A DNA stretch of 64,000 nt, taken from positions 62,001 to 126,000 of the forward strand of contig CBFHLC010000001.1 of NCBI GenBank assembly GCA_965656605.1, written 5' to 3'. Positions within the stretch are counted from its first letter, which is position 1. Every line of letters begins with the position of its first letter. A program made the position numbers and the translations under genes. This document shows positions 24,045 through 32,935 of this stretch, in pieces. The stretch is from Litorivicinus sp965656605. Lineage in GTDB: Bacteria; Pseudomonadota; Gammaproteobacteria; Pseudomonadales; Litorivicinaceae. Below the pieces are notes generated by a model. It had not been told where the DNA came from. It saw nothing but the letters and a program-made list of their open reading frames with translations, and searched no databases.

Positions 24045-25038
24045 TGTGTATTTCCGCTAGGTCGAGCCATGTAAACTGATTGCCCGATGAGCGAGCAACC
24101 CCATCAAGCGCTGATAGTATTTCGTGAAACAGTCTTGAGGGAGGGGACTCCGGCGATACGCAATAAATCGATGCCAAATGCCCTGCCACCCCACAATTCT
24201 CTGTCACCACAGCAGGAATCCCGCTCGCCAAAGCCTCCGCGACTACCATTCCATAGGGCTCACTGCGTGCCGGGTGGACCAAGACACGACCCCATTCACT
24301 GGGATTCAATTCCTCAACCCACGGCTGGTTATGAATCCACTCGCGACCGGCCAACAACTTTTCTAGACCCGCGTCTTGTTTTGCACCCACAACTGACAAA
24401 GTTAATGCGCGCTGCCTCCGTGCAATTTCCATAGCTTCGATCACTCGATCTAGGCCCTTGCGATGATATTCATGCCCGATAAACACCACATCCGATTTTG
24501 GGTTCGGGCAGGTTGGCATCGGTCCACTGACTGCAGGCCAAGCGATGGGTCCGAATTGAATACCACGGTATTCACGCTGCAACTCGTTTTGAATCTGCTG
24601 TGAATTGGCTAGCACCGTTACGCCCGGCCCTAACAGCTCGCGCTTCTCTAGCCACAACCAAGTAATCAGCCTAGGTGATAGCCACCATAGCTTTCGCCGC
24701 TTGATGGGTGCCATCGGTGGGCCATGGAAAGTCGTAAAGTCATGAACGCCCGTCCGCTCATGGCTGTGAATCACCGTATTAGGCTGGTGTTTCCAACCTT
24801 GCTGGCGAACCACCTTTGTCACTCGTCGGCTAAAGCGCAACATGCTGAGCCAACGCGGCTTGGGGCGCGTCGGGCCCAACTCGATTACGTCGATTTTTGA
24901 ATCAGGTTGGTGGTAAGCCTTTTCGCACAGAATTGTGATCTTGCAGCCTTGCTTGGCCAATGCATGGGTCAGTTCCCACACATAGCGCTCCATCCCACCG
25001 ACTGAACCGAATCGCTTGACCACATGAACCGCGTGCAT
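24025..25038 (-). CDS. Glycosyltransferase family 4 (WaaG-like)
   Basis: A 337-residue GT-B glycosyltransferase. It begins with VHVVKRFGSVGGMERYVWELT, the usual glycine-rich acceptor loop, and has DVVFIGHEYHRKGLDRVIEAM and the EX7E-type SEPYGMVVAEALASGIP in the C-terminal domain. It resembles WaaG-type core glucosyltransferases, and its position after waaF-waaC and other core transferases agrees; the exact sugar is unknown. It shares one base (TGATG) with the upstream gene and overlaps the ligase gene by 20. Confidence 0.86.
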   Translation of the reverse strand: MHAVHVVKRFGSVGGMERYVWELTHALAKQGCKITILCEKAYHQPDSKIDVIELGPTRPKPRWLSMLRFSRRVTKVVRQQGWKHQPNTVIHSHERTGVHDFTTFHGPPMAPIKRRKLWWLSPRLITWLWLEKRELLGPGVTVLANSQQIQNELQREYRGIQFGPIAWPAVSGPMPTCPNPKSDVVFIGHEYHRKGLDRVIEAMEIARRQRALTLSVVGAKQDAGLEKLLAGREWIHNQPWVEELNPSEWGRVLVHPARSEPYGMVVAEALASGIPAVVTENCGVAGHLASIYCVSPESPPSRLFHEILSALDGVARSSGNQFTWLDLAEIHNELYQN

Positions 25039-25910
25039 CAGCCCAGCTTCTTGGTCAGGTCTGTGTAATGCTTCTTTGAGATTTCGAGATTAAATCGATC
25101 CTCGATCGCCAATTTTAGACGGACCTTTTTATCGCGCTTGGTCAGGCGGTAGTCCGGGTCTGGCTTGAAGTTGCTCTCGCCTTCTTCGGCCACCCACTGT
25201 TGCATTAAGTCAGGGTGCGTACCCTTGAACGGCCTTAACACCGCAGAATCAATCTGCCCGTAACCGTCGAACTTCGCTTGGTCTTCGCCCCAGTACTGCC
25301 CCACATCACTGACCTTGGCAGCCATTTTGGATTTGGGTCGCACATGCCCGTAATGGTAGACGTTACCACCGGCATGAACGGCTCGGGGGTAGCGACCTTT
25401 TTTGTTTTTATCCATCACGACAAAAAACAATCCATCGGGGGCGTAGCTGCGCACACTGGATTTAATGATGCGCGGAGCGCGGCGATAGCCCGAGATACCT
25501 AATGTATTTGTATCGCCGTAGAAGTGGAAAAAGTCGAAGAACATGGCCTCGACCTGGTCGTTGTCTTTGAACATTTCCATTCGAGCACGAATGTTTTCAA
25601 TTTCATCCTGATGCAGAACTTCATCGCCCTCGATGTATAGGCACCAATCGCCTGTACAGTTAAATTGAGCGATCATTTTTTGCTGGCCGTAGATGTAACC
25701 ACGATCGCGCATGTTGTCGCACCACTGGGTGTGGATGATGCGAATTTTGGGATCAGCAATAGCTTCGATTTGAGCTTGAGTATCGTCATCGCACGGCCCT
25801 AGCGCGATTACAAATTCATCGACTAATGGCAGAGCTGATTTGATGGACTGAACGAAGGGATAGCCCAGCTTCACGCCGTTTTTTAAAAATGTGAAACCGC
25901 TGACTTTCAC
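25038..25910 (-). CDS. Glycosyltransferase family 2-like protein
   Basis: A 290-residue GT-A-fold protein. It starts VSGFTFLKNGVKLGYPFVQSI, contains ALGPCDDDT and the metal-site-like CLYIEGDEVLHQDEI (about residues 91-105), and has a long basic C-terminus. It resembles glycosyltransferases that lie in core and capsule operons of marine bacteria, but the donor is not readable. It overlaps the upstream transferase gene by 4 bases and belongs to the waaF operon. Confidence 0.8.
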   Translation of the reverse strand: MKVSGFTFLKNGVKLGYPFVQSIKSALPLVDEFVIALGPCDDDTQAQIEAIADPKIRIIHTQWCDNMRDRGYIYGQQKMIAQFNCTGDWCLYIEGDEVLHQDEIENIRARMEMFKDNDQVEAMFFDFFHFYGDTNTLGISGYRRAPRIIKSSVRSYAPDGLFFVVMDKNKKGRYPRAVHAGGNVYHYGHVRPKSKMAAKVSDVGQYWGEDQAKFDGYGQIDSAVLRPFKGTHPDLMQQWVAEEGESNFKPDPDYRLTKRDKKVRLKLAIEDRFNLEISKKHYTDLTKKLG

Positions 25911-26698
25911 TGATCATCCCTTAAAAGTGATTGCTCAGGCTGAATTCGCTTTTCGCGCAGTACGCGGTCTAGCTTCGCCTGATTCCGCGATAATTGGTGT
26001 CGCGTCTCTTCTTCATGATGAAGGTGCAGGACCGTGCACGCAAATTTGCCCAATCGCACCCGAGCGCCAGCATGAATACACCGGGCGGCAAAGTCGCTGT
26101 CCTCTTTGCCCCACCCTTTAAACGTTTCGTCGAATCCACTCACCTGCAAGGCCATGGCACGCGACACGCCGACATTGCAGGTGCGAACGGCTGTCCATGC
26201 CTTTGGCGTCATGTCACGAAGAGGGCCCAGCGGAAGGGTGCGCAACTTTCGATGATTTTGGGTTTCATTAATGATAGCCCGCACATCGCTTGATTGAATG
26301 GCGCGCTGAGTTTGTTCCGGTGACAGCAACAACCGATTCCCCGGAACCAGCCGATTAGCCGCAGCCAATCGTAGGTGGTTTGCCACAAAGGTGGGCGGAC
26401 AGATGCAATCGCCATCAATCATCACTAGCCAATCTGACGTTGCAGCCTGTATTGCCCGATTGCGCGCCTCGCCGGCGCGAAAGCCATCGTCTGGCTGCCA
26501 GACATGCTCAATGGCCGACCAACGATCCTGCCAGCGTTTTATCAGCGTTGCCGTTGTTGAATCCGATCCATCGTCTGCAATGAGGACCTGATCAGGCCTG
26601 CGCGTCTGCCGAAACAGCGACTGCAAGACTAGGTCAAGCGCGCCAGGCCAGTTGTAGGTCGTAACGATGACCGAAACGCTCAACGGCCCAAATTCCAT
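25907..26698 (-). CDS. Glycosyltransferase family 2 with galactosyltransferase-type C-terminus
   Basis: A 263-residue inverting glycosyltransferase. The GT2 core shows VSVIVTTYNWPGALDLVL, VLIADDGSDSTT and VMIDGDCICPP, with Asp-Gly-Asp as metal site. The C-terminal part VSGFDETFKGWGKEDSDFAARC matches the beta-1,4-galactosyltransferase-like subdomain (the GWG-ED signature). It probably adds a hexose to the outer core. It overlaps the WaaE-like gene by 19 bases and the downstream gene by 4. Confidence 0.88.
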   Translation of the reverse strand: MEFGPLSVSVIVTTYNWPGALDLVLQSLFRQTRRPDQVLIADDGSDSTTATLIKRWQDRWSAIEHVWQPDDGFRAGEARNRAIQAATSDWLVMIDGDCICPPTFVANHLRLAAANRLVPGNRLLLSPEQTQRAIQSSDVRAIINETQNHRKLRTLPLGPLRDMTPKAWTAVRTCNVGVSRAMALQVSGFDETFKGWGKEDSDFAARCIHAGARVRLGKFACTVLHLHHEEETRHQLSRNQAKLDRVLREKRIQPEQSLLRDDQ

Positions 26699-27429
26699 AG
26701 CTTGGCGTATTTATAAAACGTTCCGTGGGCATTGGTTATTGATAGCAAAAGCCCATGGGCGCCGTCGCGAAATCCCTGCTTGAACAAATAGGTTTTCACG
26801 AAGGCTGCGAATCCCTTAAGCAATGACAACCCAATGGTCGCCTTACGCCCATTCGCAAAATTTTGCTGAGCCCACGCGCCTGAATACAGATCGATCTTTG
26901 CCAACACTTGGCTCAAGTCCGTAAACGACTCGTGACCCATCGCGCCTTTCAACTTAACTGGACTACCCGATACCAACACCCGCTCGTGCACCAGGTCGTC
27001 GCTAAACGCCGCACCGTCGCGCTTAAACAAACGCAAAATCCAGTCATCGCCCCAGCCCGAATATTTCATGACTCGGCCGCAGAAGCTGGATTCTCTGAGG
27101 ATCTCAGCCGGCGCAACGTGCGTCTTGATGTGCTGCTGGATGGCCTCGGCCAACTCGGGTTCAATCCACTCATCCGCATCCACAGACAACACCCAGTCTT
27201 GATCGGCGTAACTTAACGCTCGATTCTTTTGCGGACCAAAACCGGGCCAATCAGCCGTCTGATGAACCTCAGCGCCCAAGTCACGTGCGACTTGTACGGT
27301 GTTATCGGTACTGCCCGAATCAACAACCACGATCTGACTGCAAAACTGCAGTGATCCTAGACAACGCGGCAGATTATGCGCTTCGTTTTTGGTAATCAGA
27401 ATGGCACTGACCGGATAGGTGTCAGACAT
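26680..27429 (-). CDS. LPS core glycosyltransferase, WaaE/KdtX-like (GT2)
   Basis: A 249-residue GT2 enzyme. The N-terminal VSAILITKNEAHNLPRCLGS, IVVVDSGSTDNT and VLSVDADEWIEPEL are the typical signature of the WaaE group, which adds a beta-1,4-glucose to heptose I in several gammaproteobacteria. The middle SGWGDDWILRLFKRD and VHERV segments also match. I chose the Met at 27429, overlapping the waaC stop by 8 bases; an upstream extension of 16 codons is unlikely. Assignment to the glucosyltransferase activity is by family resemblance. Confidence 0.87.
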   Translation of the reverse strand: MSDTYPVSAILITKNEAHNLPRCLGSLQFCSQIVVVDSGSTDNTVQVARDLGAEVHQTADWPGFGPQKNRALSYADQDWVLSVDADEWIEPELAEAIQQHIKTHVAPAEILRESSFCGRVMKYSGWGDDWILRLFKRDGAAFSDDLVHERVLVSGSPVKLKGAMGHESFTDLSQVLAKIDLYSGAWAQQNFANGRKATIGLSLLKGFAAFVKTYLFKQGFRDGAHGLLLSITNAHGTFYKYAKLWNLGR

Positions 27430-28348
27430 CCAAAGCCTCCAACACCTGCTCAGGGGATATGTCTGCAACACTGTCACCGGATAGGTATTGGCTGGTATCG
27501 GCCTTGGGCCCTACCAAGCCAGGATCCGTCGGGCCAAATAGCATTACCAGCGGACGCTGCAGTGCATCGGCCAAGTGAGCGAGGCCTGTATCCACCGCCA
27601 CCACCGCATGCGACCGCGCGATCGAATTTTTGATGTCGGTTAAGCTGCAACCCGCCCAGACCCTAGCGTTAAGACCACTGGCGATCCGTTCCGCACGAGC
27701 GACTTCGACCGCTGAGCCCGCAGGAATATTCAGGATGTAGCCCTTGGCGTCGAGTGCCTGGGCCAGCTCGCACCAGTCGTCTTCTGGCCATTCTTTATCG
27801 GCACGACTGGTACCATGGACTAACCAGACCTCTTTACTGCTGGCATCTGTGCTGGCAATCCCAGCATCTGCGGTGCTGTTTATCTGATAGCCTAGAACCT
27901 GAGCAAATAATTGACGGGTGCGCTCGACCGCATGCAATTTTGTATCTACCGAATATCGATGGTTGTAGGTGTAGCTGGCAATTCCCTCGCGGGCGCTGTG
28001 CTTGTCATAACCATGCACCTCGCCATGGGCCAGGCGGGCAACCAACCACGCGCTTTTCAGTAGGCCCTGGGCATCGATCACCAAGTCGTAATCACGACTG
28101 CTGAGTTCACGTCGGTAGGCGATGTATTCACGACTGAACCAACTGGCAAGCGGGCTTTTTTTCCAACCACGGATATTGGATCGGATCACGTCACGGACTG
28201 CAGGGTGCCAGGTCGGAATCTCGGCGAAAGGCTTTTCGGCCACCCAATCGAATTCGATATCAGGAATGGCCGCCTTGGCATCGGTCAAAGCCGGCAAGGT
28301 ATGAATCAAATCACCCATGCTGCTGGTTTTGACGATTAGCACCCTCAT
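27422..28348 (-). CDS. waaC: LPS heptosyltransferase I
   Basis: A 308-residue GT9 enzyme that adds the first L-glycero-D-manno-heptose to Kdo2-lipid A at the cytoplasmic face of the inner membrane. The start MRVLIVKTSSMGDLIHTLPAL is diagnostic of WaaC. The C-terminal domain contains AVVAVDTGLAHLADAL and the LFGPTDP loop that binds ADP-heptose. The chosen start shares ATGA with the waaF stop, and 31 upstream codons are discarded. Confidence 0.94.
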   Translation of the reverse strand: MRVLIVKTSSMGDLIHTLPALTDAKAAIPDIEFDWVAEKPFAEIPTWHPAVRDVIRSNIRGWKKSPLASWFSREYIAYRRELSSRDYDLVIDAQGLLKSAWLVARLAHGEVHGYDKHSAREGIASYTYNHRYSVDTKLHAVERTRQLFAQVLGYQINSTADAGIASTDASSKEVWLVHGTSRADKEWPEDDWCELAQALDAKGYILNIPAGSAVEVARAERIASGLNARVWAGCSLTDIKNSIARSHAVVAVDTGLAHLADALQRPLVMLFGPTDPGLVGPKADTSQYLSGDSVADISPEQVLEALDV

Positions 28349-29319
28349 GCCATCACCTGATTCATGGCCTGCACCACCGTCTCGGGCTGCAGTGACTGCA
28401 TGCATTCGTGATGTTTCAGTGGGCAGGTGCGCTTGAAGCAAGGCGCGCAGCTGGGTCGGCTCCAGACCACCTCGGCTTGCTCAGATAACGGCGGTGTATG
28501 TTCCGGGGATGTCGGACCAAACACTCCCACCAAGGGCACCCCTAAAGCGGCGGCGATGTGCATCATTCCAGAATCATTTGCGATGGCAGACTGACAGGCT
28601 GCGATCAGATCGATTGACTGACCCAGACTCAGCTGGCCTGCATGGTTATGGATTTTGGATTGATAGGCCTGCGGCTGGGCATTCATAATCGCAGCGCAAT
28701 CATCGGCCTCGGAAGGGCCGCCCACCAGCGCCACTTCGTAGCCGGCTGCCAAAGCGCGCAGCGCGACCTGAGCATATCGATCCGCCGGCCAGCGCTTGGC
28801 GCTGCCAAAAGCGGCACCGGGCGCAATCGCAACCGTCGGGGGCAGATCAATTTGTCTCTCTGGCGTCATCGCAGGGTTGGGCGAGCTGGGTGATACCCCA
28901 AAATGCCCCGCCAGCGCGGTGTAGCGATCAACCATGCGGGGGTAGGCCGCCTTGTCGAGTTTCTGCTGATGGGTCAGAGCGCCGTAACGCATCTCGCCTC
29001 GCCAACCGACACGTTTGGGAACGCCGGCCATCCAAGGAATCAGTGCGGATTTAAACGAGTTGGGTAAAACGACGGCCGCATCGAATGACGGCAGAGTGTT
29101 TGCGAAAGCTTTTCGCTGGCTCCACTGCAAGCCGCCGTGGGTGAACGGCGACTCGATGACCTCGTCCACCGCGTCTAAGCGCTGCAACAAGGGGGATGCG
29201 AACGCGGGACCGAGGGCCGTAATGTGGACATCTGGCAGCCGGGCTTTGAGCGCCTGCAACAGCGAAGCACTCATCACCATGTCCCCCAACCAGTTGGGGG
29301 TCACTGCCAGTAAACGCAT
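28345..29319 (-). CDS. waaF: LPS heptosyltransferase II
   Basis: A 324-residue GT9 enzyme adding the second heptose of the inner core. It begins MRLLAVTPNWLGDMVMSASL, the expected WaaF start, and has KRVGWRGEMRYGAL, VAIAPGAAFGSAKRWP and NDSGMMHIAAALGVPLVGVFGPT, the ADP-heptose site. It lies 3 bases after ilvE on the same strand, as in Pseudomonas-type gene order (glnE-ilvE-waaF-waaC). A Cys-rich tail (SCAPCFKRTCPLKHHEC) is common in this family. Confidence 0.95.
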   Translation of the reverse strand: MRLLAVTPNWLGDMVMSASLLQALKARLPDVHITALGPAFASPLLQRLDAVDEVIESPFTHGGLQWSQRKAFANTLPSFDAAVVLPNSFKSALIPWMAGVPKRVGWRGEMRYGALTHQQKLDKAAYPRMVDRYTALAGHFGVSPSSPNPAMTPERQIDLPPTVAIAPGAAFGSAKRWPADRYAQVALRALAAGYEVALVGGPSEADDCAAIMNAQPQAYQSKIHNHAGQLSLGQSIDLIAACQSAIANDSGMMHIAAALGVPLVGVFGPTSPEHTPPLSEQAEVVWSRPSCAPCFKRTCPLKHHECMQSLQPETVVQAMNQVMA

Positions 29320-29322
29320 GGC

Positions 29323-30252
29323 TTACTTACAGATCGTCAACCAATCCATGCGCGCAGGATCGCGGCCATGGACGATATCGAAGTAAGCGGTTTGTAGCTT
29401 TTCAGTCACCGGGCCGCGCGAGCCTGAACCGATCTCGCGGCCGTCCAGCTCACGAATCGGGGTCACTTCGGCTGCAGTACCGGTAAAGAACGCCTCATCC
29501 GCCACGTAGACTTCGTCACGGGTGATGCGCTTGGCAATCATTTTGTAGCCGAACTCTTCGGCCAGCTGCATGACGGTGGCGCGAGTAATACCGTCTAGGC
29601 AGTTGGTTAGTTCAGGCGTGTAGATCGTGTCGCCCTTGACCATAAAGAAGTTCTCGCCGCTGCCCTCGGACACGTAACCCTCGGTATCCAGCAACAGGGC
29701 CTCGTCCGCACCGCCGCTGATGGCTTCTTGTAGCGCCAGCATCGAGTTGATGTAGTTACCGTTCGCCTTGGCCTTGGTCATGGTGATGTTGACGTGGTGG
29801 CGGGTATAGCTAGAGGTACGCACCTTGATGCCGCGGGTCAGGTTTTCCTCGCCCATGTAGGCGCCCCATTCCCAGGCTGCGCAGATCAAGTGCGTTTTTA
29901 GGTTGTCCGCACGCAGACCCATGCCCTCGGCACCGAAAAAGGCCATCGGGCGCAGGTAGGCGCTGTTTAGATTGTTGTCGCGAACCGATGCGATCTGCGC
30001 CTGATTGACCTCTTCTTTTGTGAAGGGGATTTTCATGTTCAGGATCTTGGCCGAGTTGAACAGACGATCCGTGTGCGCCTGCAACTTAAAGATCGCAGGG
30101 CCCTGATCGGTCTGGTAGGCGCGGACACCTTCGAACACACCCAAACCGTAGTGCAGGGTATGCGTCAGCACGTGAACCCGTGCGTCGCGCCAAGGAACCA
30201 TTTGACCGTCGAACCAAATCAGACCGTCGCGGTCGGCAAATGAAGGTGTCAT
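29323..30252 (-). CDS. ilvE: Branched-chain amino acid aminotransferase
   Basis: A 309-residue class IV (D-amino-acid-type fold) PLP enzyme that carries out the last step of leucine, isoleucine and valine synthesis in the cytoplasm. The signature is the N-terminal DGQMVPWRDARVHVLTHTLHYG, the Lys region TMTKAKANGNYINSMLA and the LDTEGYVSEGSGENFF phosphate-binding segment, followed by GITRATVMQLAEE. Length is standard. It sits between glnE and waaF in one operon; the other valine/isoleucine gene in the window is ilvD. Confidence 0.96.
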   Translation of the reverse strand: MTPSFADRDGLIWFDGQMVPWRDARVHVLTHTLHYGLGVFEGVRAYQTDQGPAIFKLQAHTDRLFNSAKILNMKIPFTKEEVNQAQIASVRDNNLNSAYLRPMAFFGAEGMGLRADNLKTHLICAAWEWGAYMGEENLTRGIKVRTSSYTRHHVNITMTKAKANGNYINSMLALQEAISGGADEALLLDTEGYVSEGSGENFFMVKGDTIYTPELTNCLDGITRATVMQLAEEFGYKMIAKRITRDEVYVADEAFFTGTAAEVTPIRELDGREIGSGSRGPVTEKLQTAYFDIVHGRDPARMDWLTICK

Positions 30253-30271
30253 GTTGTACTCGCCTCTGTGT

Positions 30272-32833
30272 TTAATTATCGCTCATCCAGTACTGCCAGG
30301 CGTCCGCAATTTGGATTGAGGCCTGTTGCAGCGCCGCGGCCTGAACCGGGGCACCCAGCGTCAAGCGATGGGACATCGCGCGCATGTGCAGATAGGCATC
30401 GGACAACGCCTGGGCCATAGGGGTCGGCATCAGGTCACGCGCAGCTAGGGTCTCTAGCAGGCGCAGGTTGTCACTCCAGCGGGTCAGCTCGGGGCAGTCC
30501 AAGGCAAACCGTAGTGCCAGATATTGTACGATGAACTCTAGGTCAACGACACCACCTTGACGGTGTTTTATATCCAGCTCTTTGGGGTCCTGACTGGCCA
30601 GATGCGTGCGCATCTTTTGACGCATGCTCAGCACGTCCTGTTTGAGCGCGTCGGCATCACGTTTAAAGCACAACACCTGATGACGAATCTGATCAAAGCG
30701 TGGTTTTAGATTGGCATCCCCGGCAACCCAGCGGGCCCGCACCAGCGCTTGGCGCTCCCAGGTCCAGGCCTCGCCCTGCAGGTATTTGCGATAGCCCTCG
30801 GCGCTAACCACCAGCACGCCTTTGTTGCCACTGGGCCGCAGGCGCATGTCGATCTCGTACAGCACCCCTGATGTCGTTCGCACACTAAGGATTTGCATGA
30901 AGTTGCGCACCCAACGCTGCAGATATTGTTGGCCGCTGATGGGTTTATCGCCATCCGTCTCGGCATTCTCGTCAATGCCGTGGATCAGCACCAGATCCAA
31001 ATCCGAGCCGTAGGAGAGCTCTAACCCACCGAGTTTTCCGTAGCCAATGACCGCAATGTCGCCATCGATACGCCTAGGTTGGCCGTGCTTGGCCTGGACC
31101 TGTTGATGGGCCAGACGACAGGCCGCTTTTAAGATCGCCTCTGCCGTCCAAGTCAGATGATCACTGGCCTCGTTGATCGCGCGCTGGCCCAGCAACTCGG
31201 TGGCCGCCGTGCGCAGGGTGTGAGCGGCCTTGAACTCGCGCAGCACATTGAGTTGCTGTTCCTGATCGGTAATGCGTGACAGGCGCAGGGTTAGCTCGTT
31301 TTCGATCTTTTCCGGATCCGCGGCCTCGAACAGGCTTTGGGCATCCAGTAACTCGTCCAGCATGGCCGGCATTTGATTCAGCTGCTCGCTGATCCAGGGG
31401 CTGGTGCCTAACAGGCGATACAACAGCTGGCGCGCCTGCGGGCTTTCATTGAGCAAGGACAAATAGGCGCTACGCCGAGCAATGGTGGCGACCAGTTTCA
31501 GGATGCGCGGAGCCAGCTGTTCCAGCTCTGGATGATCGGCCAATTCGGATTTCACGAAACCCACAAATCGATTCAAACGCTCGGTGCTAGTGTCATCCAG
31601 ACGCTGAATGGCAGCATCGTTGAATAGGCCATCGATCTGCGACTGCAACACCGCAGGGCAGGCCTGTATGGGTTCGGGCTCTGCGGTTTCGGGCTCGACC
31701 ACCGCCTCGAACGCGTTTTGGATTCGGGTCCTGACCTGTTGTAAATCCGCCTGCCAATCGGGGTTTTGCAATGCCTGCGCGATACGTTCAAGCGCATCCG
31801 GATCGGTCGGAATTTTATGAGTCTGACCCAGCTGATCGCACATGATCGCGTGTTCTAGATGGCGCAGAAACCGGTAGTCCTGAATCAGCTGGGTGGTGTC
31901 GATATCCAGGCAAGTTTGCAGCACCTGCGCGGCGGCCAGCCATCGCGTGGTCTGCAGCTGGGCGAAGCGTCCGCCATGAATTAGCTGCTGGACCTGCACG
32001 ACAAATTCGGCCTCACGAATGCCGCCGGCACCGCGTTTGATGTCGTCCTCAAGGCTGTTCTTGGCCACCTCTTGGCGAATTAATGCTTTGAGCGCGCGCA
32101 GGGATTCAATCGCGCCAAAATCTAAGTAGCGGCGGTAGATAAACGGCTTGATATCCTTTAGCGCGTTTGTACCAACACTTAAGTCGCCGGCCAACGGACG
32201 CGCACGCAGCATCGCCATGCGCTCCCAAGGGCGGCCGTGTTGCTCGTAATAGCTCTCGAAACGTTCCCGACTGATGCTGGTCGGCCCGGCACTGCCCCAG
32301 GGGCGCAGACGCAGATCGACCTGAAACACACGGCCAAAGCCGGTCAGGGTATCCAGCGCAGGGGTGACTTTTTTAATCAGGCGGGCAAAGAAGTCTTCAA
32401 AGGTGGTGGATTTGCGCCCCGTGGTTTCACCGTCAATTTCATGAACGAAGATCAGATCGATGTCGCTGGATAGATTGAGCTCCCAGCCACCCAGTTTTCC
32501 CATGCCCAGGGCGCATAAACCTACCGGGTTACCCTGCTCATCCGCCGGATCACCAAAGCGTTCAGCCAACTGAGGCCGGTAGTAACTCAATGCGGTATCG
32601 ACGGCGGCCGCGGCGACCTCGGACAAGGCTGCGCCGATGATTTCCAACGATTGGTTTTGCTCGAACTCGGCACGGATGATTTGCGCGAACCATTGGTTAG
32701 CCGTGACCCGCAAATGCCGATGCAAATCGGCCTCGTCCGTTATTTGATGATCGAAGCTGGCCCGAATGTCGTCGGGGTTTAGTGCGACGGGGGCGAATTG
32801 GGGTTGGCGGTCCAACCATTGGCTGTATGACAT
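30272..32833 (-). CDS. glnE: Glutamine synthetase adenylyltransferase/adenylyl-removing enzyme
   Basis: An 853-residue bifunctional nucleotidyltransferase that adenylylates and deadenylylates glutamine synthetase in nitrogen control. Two catalytic domains are visible: the N-terminal GKLGGWELNLSSDIDLIFVHE (about residues 111-131) and the C-terminal GKLGGLELSYGSDLDLVLIHG (about 599-619), each with the DxD metal pair. It is roughly 90 residues shorter at the N-terminus than the E. coli protein; I see no better start. It heads the operon with ilvE and the LPS core genes. The divergent fic gene begins 102 bases upstream. Confidence 0.95.
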   Translation of the reverse strand: MSYSQWLDRQPQFAPVALNPDDIRASFDHQITDEADLHRHLRVTANQWFAQIIRAEFEQNQSLEIIGAALSEVAAAAVDTALSYYRPQLAERFGDPADEQGNPVGLCALGMGKLGGWELNLSSDIDLIFVHEIDGETTGRKSTTFEDFFARLIKKVTPALDTLTGFGRVFQVDLRLRPWGSAGPTSISRERFESYYEQHGRPWERMAMLRARPLAGDLSVGTNALKDIKPFIYRRYLDFGAIESLRALKALIRQEVAKNSLEDDIKRGAGGIREAEFVVQVQQLIHGGRFAQLQTTRWLAAAQVLQTCLDIDTTQLIQDYRFLRHLEHAIMCDQLGQTHKIPTDPDALERIAQALQNPDWQADLQQVRTRIQNAFEAVVEPETAEPEPIQACPAVLQSQIDGLFNDAAIQRLDDTSTERLNRFVGFVKSELADHPELEQLAPRILKLVATIARRSAYLSLLNESPQARQLLYRLLGTSPWISEQLNQMPAMLDELLDAQSLFEAADPEKIENELTLRLSRITDQEQQLNVLREFKAAHTLRTAATELLGQRAINEASDHLTWTAEAILKAACRLAHQQVQAKHGQPRRIDGDIAVIGYGKLGGLELSYGSDLDLVLIHGIDENAETDGDKPISGQQYLQRWVRNFMQILSVRTTSGVLYEIDMRLRPSGNKGVLVVSAEGYRKYLQGEAWTWERQALVRARWVAGDANLKPRFDQIRHQVLCFKRDADALKQDVLSMRQKMRTHLASQDPKELDIKHRQGGVVDLEFIVQYLALRFALDCPELTRWSDNLRLLETLAARDLMPTPMAQALSDAYLHMRAMSHRLTLGAPVQAAALQQASIQIADAWQYWMSDN

Positions 32834-32881
32834 GGGATGTTTTTAGCAGACGTAGGGCGTGGCGCACAGTATCCGACTGGC

Positions 32882-32931
32882 AATGTCCTTTATTTGTCCT
32901 TAAATTACTTATAAGACAGTTATGGGACATT
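32882..32931. promoter_or_regulatory. Two-tier dyad operator between glnE and fic genes
   Basis: The 102-base gap between the divergent glnE and fic genes contains four related half sites: TGTCC at 32884 and 32895, then AGACA at 32914 and GGACA at 32925. The pairs on each side are 11 bases apart, one helix turn. All four are symmetric about one centre near 32906.5, the outer arms being AATGTCC/GGACATT. This is a typical layout for cooperative repressor binding. The N-terminal winged-helix of the Fic protein is the likely binder, by inference. It ends 4 bases before the GTG start. Confidence 0.55.
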
Positions 32932-32935
32932 TAGT